Shown here piece after piece: positions 59,114-64,000 of a stretch of DNA of 64,000 bases (positions within the stretch are counted from its first letter, which is position 1; each line of letters opens with the position of its first letter). Origin of the DNA: Corynebacterium propinquum DSM 44285 (GTDB lineage: Bacteria > Actinomycetota > Actinomycetes > Mycobacteriales > Mycobacteriaceae). Below the pieces are notes generated by a model, which was not told the origin of the DNA, made no database searches, and saw only the letters and a list, made by a program, of their open reading frames with translations. A program made the translations under genes and the position numbers. The stretch covers positions 124,001 to 188,000 of the forward strand of contig NZ_AQXC01000003.1 of assembly GCF_000375525.1 (NCBI RefSeq), written 5' to 3'.

Positions 59114-61315
59114 TTAGGAAGAGAACAGCACGCGCGGCAACGAGAACAACCAGTTGAAGAACTTGGCGATCTTCTCAAAGCCGTTCGAGAACAGGCCAGA
59201 GATGCGCTCCCAGATGGACTGCGACTTCTTACCGTCTTTGTCCTTCGTGGAATCGGCTGGCTTTTCTTTCTGCTCAGGCTCGGTGGTCGATTCTGCAGCG
59301 GAGTCGTCAGCTGGCTTTTCTTCTGTGGCCTGCTCGTCTGCTGGCTTGGCTTCCGCAGAAGGCTTACCGGACTCAGCTGGCTTTTTATCCTCAGAACCAG
59401 GCTGTCCGTCAGCTTCACTTTCCGGCTTTTCTGGCTCTGCAGGTGCCGGCGGCTCTACCTGGTCAGTGTGGTCGCCGACCTGTGGATCAGTGGAATCCAG
59501 ACGCAAAATCGCAGCGTGCTCCAAATAGGTCTCGTTATTCGTTTCAATAGAATATGCGAATAACTTATCTTTCCACGGCAACAGGTTGCGATGCTTTTTC
59601 GCGGTATCTTTTTGGTTCGGCAGTGAGATATTCTCAATGATTTCCCGGGTTTCTGGATTAACCCAGCTCAACTGCGAGGTTGCCTCATTAGTAACCAGCG
59701 CTTTGTCACCCACGAACGCAACCTCAGACACTTTCTTCAGGTCACCAACCACACCACGCTCAGACTGCGGTTTCAGTACGCCATCTTCATACCGGAAGAA
59801 CTGCATTCCAGAATTATGGTGGTCTTGACTATAAAATGCCACGTTATTGCCATCTGTCGCCATCTCGGTGGCGTAATTCGCACCATTTCTCGGCGTTCCT
59901 AGCTCGGTACCGCCGTCGACAAGCTTCGCCGTACCGTCTGGGTGAATCAATAGCGGCGGCACACGATAGCTTCCACTTTCCAAATTGACTGCACTGGCAG
60001 GCAAATAGAGTATATTGCCATCCGGCATCACACTCATCTGGGTAGGAAGTGCAATATTCCCGATTTCACCATAAAGATCCCGGTTGTAGCCCTTACCGTA
60101 AAGGAAAAGTTCTTCATCATGTGCCTTTACGACGTCCTGCGGCGCAGTTAGTGTCGCAGTCGTTTTTTCACCAGAAGCCGTGACCCACGTCAGCGTCGAG
60201 TCATTATCGTTGGTGCCGCGGGCAATGATTCCAACTCGATCATTGGCAGCATCGTACGCAATTCCGGCAGGCTCGATACCAATGCCTTCAGTAACGACCA
60301 CTGGATCAGACCAGCCCTCTGCAGACGCGGTTGCAGCCTTCAGGGTCTGCCCTTCAACCCAGTAAATCCGATTTCCAGCCCCCTTGGTATAAAGCTGAGA
60401 TTCATTAAATGAAAGCGGCCGTTGCAATTCCCCCAACGACTGCATCGTTGCAGGGTCAATGAGCTCCAGCACTGACTGGTCGGCACCTTTCCGCGTCGCA
60501 AGCACCACATAATCTTGCAGCCCAATCATGGTGTCTTCGTTAGCTTCTTGTGCAGAAACAAATTTGCCACCAATGGTCAATGGTGCCGTGTCGTTACCCG
60601 GACGTTCGCCCTTGCCCTCATATTCGAAGCTCAGCGGAGCCAGCGGGCCACCCAAATCGTAGAAATTAGAGAAGGTTCGCACGCCGTCTTCGGTCAGCGA
60701 GGTGTTGATTCCGCTCCAGGAGACCTTGCCATCTTTTTCTTCGAACTTGGCGGTCTTGGTCCAAGCATTCGCGATCTTAGCGTCTTCTTTTTCGAAGATT
60801 TCACCGCTTGGGTACTGCTTGGAGCGCACATCAGCTTCCACATACGAGCCTTCAGGGCTCAGCACGACGGTGGGATCTTTGATGGTCAACTCCAGTGCGC
60901 AGTTACCGCGCTCTGCTGGCTTGCCCTCACAGTACTTGAAATACTCGATGCTGCCTTCAAATTCTGCGCGAGTGATCTTCGTTGCGTCGTCGAAACCAGC
61001 ATTTTTCAAGTTGAACTTGTAGTACTGCTCAACGGTGTCGCTTTGCGACGATGGCGTGGTGGTTCCGTTGGAGTAGATCTTGCTGGCACCGCCGGTGACG
61101 TTGGTTGCTCCCAAGGAATAGCGCAGGAACGAATCACGCAATGCCCAGTTCAAGCTACCTTTTCCACTCTCGGCAGCGACACTGTGGGCTTGTTCGGCAC
61201 CAACGGGTGCTTGTTCCGTTTGCGCTCCAGCGATTGGCGAAAACGCAGGGACTAAACTGAACAGTCCCAACGCGATACCCACCGAGCTGATCCGGCGGGA
61301 TTTTTTAGCTGACAC
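59114..61315 (-). CDS. Large HtaA-domain surface protein (ChtA-like)
   Basis: A 733-residue protein. The signal peptide (ALGLFSLVPAFSPIAGAQ) ends near residue 31. An HtaA-like domain follows, starting LNWALRDSFLRYS near residue 54. Residues about 250-600 look like a repeated beta-propeller-type region (ETLxL..., VALATRKGADQSVLELIDPATMQSLGELQ). The C-terminus is Pro/Lys/Glu-rich (about 610-690) and ends in an amphipathic tail (RISGLFSNGFEKIAKFFNWLFSLPRVLF). GTG 61315 is preceded by GAGGAG at six bases and gives a normal signal peptide; the longer frame to 61450 does not. Probably captures haem or haem proteins. Confidence 0.75.
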   Translation of the reverse strand: MSAKKSRRISSVGIALGLFSLVPAFSPIAGAQTEQAPVGAEQAHSVAAESGKGSLNWALRDSFLRYSLGATNVTGGASKIYSNGTTTPSSQSDTVEQYYKFNLKNAGFDDATKITRAEFEGSIEYFKYCEGKPAERGNCALELTIKDPTVVLSPEGSYVEADVRSKQYPSGEIFEKEDAKIANAWTKTAKFEEKDGKVSWSGINTSLTEDGVRTFSNFYDLGGPLAPLSFEYEGKGERPGNDTAPLTIGGKFVSAQEANEDTMIGLQDYVVLATRKGADQSVLELIDPATMQSLGELQRPLSFNESQLYTKGAGNRIYWVEGQTLKAATASAEGWSDPVVVTEGIGIEPAGIAYDAANDRVGIIARGTNDNDSTLTWVTASGEKTTATLTAPQDVVKAHDEELFLYGKGYNRDLYGEIGNIALPTQMSVMPDGNILYLPASAVNLESGSYRVPPLLIHPDGTAKLVDGGTELGTPRNGANYATEMATDGNNVAFYSQDHHNSGMQFFRYEDGVLKPQSERGVVGDLKKVSEVAFVGDKALVTNEATSQLSWVNPETREIIENISLPNQKDTAKKHRNLLPWKDKLFAYSIETNNETYLEHAAILRLDSTDPQVGDHTDQVEPPAPAEPEKPESEADGQPGSEDKKPAESGKPSAEAKPADEQATEEKPADDSAAESTTEPEQKEKPADSTKDKDGKKSQSIWERISGLFSNGFEKIAKFFNWLFSLPRVLFSS

Positions 61316-61355
61316 AATCGTCTCCTCGAAATGCAATAGTGCGAACTTACATAAC

Positions 61356-61374
61356 CGAAGAAAGGTTAACCTAC
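61356..61374. promoter_or_regulatory. DtxR-like iron box upstream of the large HtaA-domain gene
   Basis: The minus strand reads GTAGGTTAACCTTTCTTCG; the left half TAGGTTA and the central CCT match DtxR boxes. AAGGTTAACCTA at its core is close to a perfect palindrome. It lies about 40 bp before the gene. Confidence 0.5.
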
Positions 61375-61510
61375 AGCTTAAAAATAAGTAAGGATTAGCT
61401 ATATTGAATACCCCCGATATGCCCCCTAAGTTGGGGCCATACGGGGACATTTCCGCTGTTCGGAGTGAAAGATGCAGCGTTGTGAAAACGAATTCTATTT
61501 CCAGGGAATT

Positions 61511-62515
61511 TTAAAAATCCCAGTCATCATCTTCAGTTTCCTCGGCCTTGCCGATGACATACGAAGACCCAGAACCAGAAAAGAAGTCATGGTTTTCATC
61601 CGACCCTGGTGTTAGCGCAGCCAAAATCTCCGGCTTCACGGTAGATTCTTCCTCACTGAACCGCTGTGGCAGCCCGAGATTCATCAGCGCCTTATTCGCG
61701 TTGTAGCAAATAAACTTCACGACGTCGTCGTAAAGCGCCAACGGGCGGTACAGTTCCTCGGAATAGGCCAGCTCCAGCTCGTAGAGTTCGTCGAGAAGCT
61801 CATAGACAAACTCTGTCACCTGCGCTTGCGTTGCTGCGTCGTAGGTTTCCAGGCCCCGCTGGAATTTATAGCCCGAATAATAGCCATGCACCGCCTTATC
61901 GCGCAGAATGAGCCGAACCATGTCCGCGGTATTCGTCAGCCTGCCACGAGAGGCGAAAAACAGCGGCAGATAGAACCCGGCATACAACGAAAACGACGAC
62001 AACAGGGTGGCAGCCGCCTTGCGTTTGAGCGTGTTATCGCCATAGTAGTGCTTGAGCACTGCTTTCGACCGAGCCTGCAACACGTCGTTGTCCACGGCCC
62101 ACTTATACGCCGCGTCAATTTCTGCAGTATTCGAAAGCGTGGAAAACACAGAAGAATAGGACTTCGCGTGCACCGCCTGCATGAACGCAATATTCGTATA
62201 CACAGCCTCTTCGTGTTCGGTGCGCGCATCCTGAATCTGGCTGACCTCGCCAACCGAAGCCTGCACGGTATCCAGCATGGTCAAACCAGTAAATACCTTC
62301 ATCGTCAGTTCGCGCTCCAGCTCGCTGAGATTGCGCCAATCAGAATGATCATTGGACAGCGGCACCTTTTCTGGCAGCCAAAAATTGGAGGTCAGACGGT
62401 TCCAGACTTCCAAGTCCTTCTCGTCTTGGGTCCGGTTCCAGTTCACCGGCCGTAGGCGCACCGTGGGGTCATCGCGAAACGCCGTTGGGGTGGCGGAATA
62501 GTCATAGATGGTCAT
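61511..62515 (-). CDS. nrdF: Class Ib ribonucleotide reductase small subunit
   Basis: A 334-residue R2 protein of class Ib ribonucleotide reductase, which houses the Mn or Fe tyrosyl-radical cofactor for deoxyribonucleotide synthesis. The NrdF start (PVNWNRTQDEKDLEVWNRLTSNFWLPEKVPLSND), the VGEVSQIQDARTEHEEAVYTNIAFMQAVHAKSYSSVFSTL helix with metal ligands Glu and His, and LILRDKAVHGYYSGYKFQ are all typical. It lies 3 bp after nrdI. nrdE and nrdH are not next to it. Confidence 0.96.
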   Translation of the reverse strand: MTIYDYSATPTAFRDDPTVRLRPVNWNRTQDEKDLEVWNRLTSNFWLPEKVPLSNDHSDWRNLSELERELTMKVFTGLTMLDTVQASVGEVSQIQDARTEHEEAVYTNIAFMQAVHAKSYSSVFSTLSNTAEIDAAYKWAVDNDVLQARSKAVLKHYYGDNTLKRKAAATLLSSFSLYAGFYLPLFFASRGRLTNTADMVRLILRDKAVHGYYSGYKFQRGLETYDAATQAQVTEFVYELLDELYELELAYSEELYRPLALYDDVVKFICYNANKALMNLGLPQRFSEEESTVKPEILAALTPGSDENHDFFSGSGSSYVIGKAEETEDDDWDF

Positions 62516-62518
62516 TAA

Positions 62519-62977
62519 CTACTGTTCCTTCCAGAATTTATCCAGGCCTTCGCGCACGACTACAGCGTCGCGGTCTGTGCCCAACAGCTCATAGTGGTAG
62601 AGCTCGGGGACCTGGCATTTAGATGAAATGATTGCTCCGGCAATGCAAAAATCAGAGCCGAAATTGGTGTTTCCCGACGTGATGACACCGCGGATGAGGC
62701 CACGGTTGGTTTCGTCGTTAAGAAACGCAATAACCTGCTTGGGTACGGCGCGACGACGATCGCCGCCGCCGTAGGTCGGGGTGACCAGGATATATGGACG
62801 CGAAACCCGAATCATGCCCTCTTTTCGTGGGTGCACGGGGATGCGTACTGCAGGACGGCCTAGTTTTTGGATGAACCGGTGCGTGTTTTCAGAAACACTG
62901 GAGAAATACACCAGGTCTGGCGATTCCTCCGGGGCAAGTTCGGCGAAAGTGAGGGGTACTTTCGCTGTGGAAGCCAC
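62519..62977 (-). CDS. nrdI: NrdI: flavodoxin-like activator of class Ib RNR
   Basis: A 152-residue flavodoxin-like protein with the NrdI start [26 protein letters not shown] and the loops VTPTYGGGD and [15 protein letters not shown]. NrdI supplies the oxidant used to form the Mn-tyrosyl radical in NrdF. The start is GTG 62977 with GAGGAGG seven bases upstream. First gene of an nrdIF pair. The promoter and terminator-like hairpin at 63123-63265 lie upstream on the same strand. Confidence 0.95.
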   Translation of the reverse strand: MASTAKVPLTFAELAPEESPDLVYFSSVSENTHRFIQKLGRPAVRIPVHPRKEGMIRVSRPYILVTPTYGGGDRRRAVPKQVIAFLNDETNRGLIRGVITSGNTNFGSDFCIAGAIISSKCQVPELYHYELLGTDRDAVVVREGLDKFWKEQ

Positions 62978-63122
62978 GAGAAAACCTCCTCGAGATAGAC
63001 ATATAAGGATTTACTTACTAGGCTTTTAGTTTACGAAAGAAGTATGACAGACGACGCTTGCATGCCACAAAAGCCCAGGTTTGCCTACCCTGAAGATTTG
63101 GCAGCCACGGTGAGGTAGAAGA

Positions 63123-63230
63123 CAAAAAAAGAAACAACCGCCGACTCTCGCCGACGGTTGTTCCTATTCCCATGACTGATTATTTTAGATGGTTGAGCCG
63201 GAGCCTGCCCCTCCATCACCCCTTGAGGTA
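63123..63230 (-). ncRNA. Putative small RNA or attenuated leader upstream of nrdI
   Basis: A promoter-like pair on the minus strand (TTGACA at 63265-63260, 17 bases, TAAAGT at 63242-63237) is followed about 105 bp later by a stem with arms AACAACCG/CGGTTGTT (63133-63162) and a T-run (63124-63130). A GATGG/CCATC hairpin lies between. So a short terminated transcript of about 105 nt is expected. It could be a stand-alone small RNA or an attenuator for nrdIF. A 43-codon frame (ATG at 63216) runs through the stem, so a leader peptide is also possible. No known RNA family recognised. Confidence 0.42.
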
Positions 63231-63252
63231 ATCCTTACTTTAAGCTCATAAC

Positions 63253-63271
63253 TTAGGGTTGTCAACCCCTA
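63253..63271. promoter_or_regulatory. Operator-like inverted repeat over the -35 box of the putative RNA
   Basis: TTAGGGTTGTCAACCCCTA contains the perfect GGGTTG-T-CAACCC repeat and overlaps TTGACA. It agrees with the DtxR consensus at about 12 of 19 positions, with symmetric ends, so a DtxR-like or another metal regulator is possible. Confidence 0.4.
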
Positions 63272-63474
63272 GTACTAAAACTTTCGTACTTTTTATTCAG
63301 CGGCAGACTACGCAAGGTAGATTTGGCACGTTTTCCCAGGCCAGAGCCATGACAAATAACAGCTGCCTATTTTCCCGCACTCCGCACTGCGCCCGGCACC
63401 TCAGCCCCCCAAGCCTCACCGCGTCTGAATCTACAATGGAGCCATCTGCAATCCCCGGAAGATGGATATTCGAT

Positions 63475-64000
63475 ATGGCACACGCGGAACGCAACACGGA
63501 ATCCTTCACCGAATCCGTCAGCAACTCACTCACCCGCCTGAAAAACTCGCTGCGCAGGCACCTTAGCCAACAGTGGACGGAACTGACCTCCCCGTCGTTC
63601 AGCGTGCCCACCTCGAAACTGCCCGAACCACTAGCGCATCACGCCACGGAAGTCAGCGCCAGCAAGATCCCGGAAAGCGTCGTCACGGAGATCGCGGAAT
63701 CACTCAACCTGCGCGGTAAACACGCCGACCACGATGCCACCGACCACAAATCGGATGACGCCGCACAGCATGCAGAAGAATCCGATTACAACTTCGATGC
63801 CTCCCGCCACCTGCCACTGGGTGCGCGCTTCAAACCACGCGGCGTTTTCGAAGACGATTGGTCCGACCGCCCCACCACAAACAAACCCTGGCCGGTGATC
63901 CTGATCCACGGCACCGTCGACACGAAAGGCGTGTGGCAAGAACTCGGCACCGAACTGCGTGCCGACGGCTGGTGTGTGTTCGCCCCGGACTACGGAAAGC
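63475..64000 (+). CDS. Secreted or cytosolic lipase/esterase, N-terminal part (cut by window edge)
   Basis: The frame runs off the right edge. After a long variable N-terminal region it reaches PWPVILIHGTVDTKGVWQEL...GWCVFAPDYGK, the beta-strand and oxyanion HG motif at the start of the alpha/beta hydrolase core of actinobacterial class-2 lipases. The catalytic GxSxG should lie outside the window. The start is uncertain: in-frame ATGs exist at 63349, 63436 and 63475, and none has a strong ribosome site. No clear signal peptide is seen with any of them. The ORF is continuous from 63301. Confidence 0.7.
   Translation, partial: MAHAERNTESFTESVSNSLTRLKNSLRRHLSQQWTELTSPSFSVPTSKLPEPLAHHATEVSASKIPESVVTEIAESLNLRGKHADHDATDHKSDDAAQHAEESDYNFDASRHLPLGARFKPRGVFEDDWSDRPTTNKPWPVILIHGTVDTKGVWQELGTELRADGWCVFAPDYGK

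Noticed and set aside
61316-61450. Longer N-terminus of the large HtaA-domain protein
   Set aside because: The extension would bury the signal peptide; GTG 61315 has a GAGGAG site at ideal distance, and the DtxR-like box lies in the extension.
63297-63611. Minus-strand frame at the right end
   Set aside because: Antisense to the open lipase frame, which has a recognisable hydrolase core.

Overview
The window is chromosomal DNA of an actinobacterium, most probably a Corynebacterium. The strongest pointers are an HtaA/HmuTUV haem-uptake locus with several HtaA-type surface proteins, a TetR-type PaaR controlling a complete phenylacetate (paa) regulon, DtxR-like boxes in the haem promoters, a 13E12-type DUF222/HNH protein, and moderately GC-rich coding sequence. 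It reads like an ordinary chromosome with metabolic islands; I see no integrase, transposase, phage module, tRNA or rRNA gene.

Layout. 1-5.4 kb: 3' end of galK, a DUF4143-type ATPase, panD, and two convergent dicarboxylate transporters. 5.4-7.6 kb: AT-rich spacer and a DUF222/HNH protein. 7.6-22.5 kb: the phenylacetate regulon (paaZ; a hotdog thioesterase; paaABCDEGJFH on the minus strand; paaI; paaR; paaK; a permease), with two matching 18-bp palindromes that are good PaaR operators and a strong terminator at its end. 22.5-25.6 kb: an ATPase remnant, an aldehyde dehydrogenase and a MOSC protein. 25.6-35.8 kb: a homoprotocatechuate (hydroxyphenylacetate) meta-cleavage cluster, hpaG-gntR-hpaE-hpaD-hpaH-hpaI on the minus strand, with a divergent permease and a MobA-like flavin hydroxylase. 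The hpa divergent promoter, the hydroxylase promoter and the promoter of the aldehyde dehydrogenase at 23.4 kb share one palindrome, so they are probably one regulon. 35.8-44.6 kb: a second DUF4143 ATPase, small membrane proteins, VOC and S4 proteins, an SDR, an AbrB-family membrane protein, and metQNI. 44.6-45.4 kb: a decayed region holding a UvrD-type helicase tail, an AT-rich hydrophobic frame, one lone type I-E CRISPR repeat and a cas2e gene without its 5' end. 45.5-50.4 kb: DUF885 protein, ROK-type regulator, gamma-carbonic anhydrase, HAD-like protein, membrane protein. 50.4-61.4 kb: haem acquisition (htaA-hmuTUV, htaB, a coiled-coil surface protein and a large HtaA-domain protein). 61.5-64 kb: nrdIF, a putative small RNA or attenuated leader, and the start of a lipase gene.

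How the parts work together. Phenylacetate enters, is activated by PaaK, epoxidised by PaaABCDE, isomerised by PaaG, opened and oxidised by PaaZ and beta-oxidised by PaaFHJ to acetyl-CoA and succinyl-CoA. Hydroxyphenylacetate is probably hydroxylated to homoprotocatechuate, cleaved by HpaD and processed by HpaE, G, H and I to pyruvate and succinate semialdehyde. Haem is captured by HtaA-type surface proteins and passed to HmuT and HmuUV.

The least explained structure is a pair of short-repeat arrays with the same 23-bp spacing, one directly upstream of each DUF4143 ATPase (1918-2028 and 37071-37147), with different repeat sequences in each array. A part copy of the second array lies 698 bp away.
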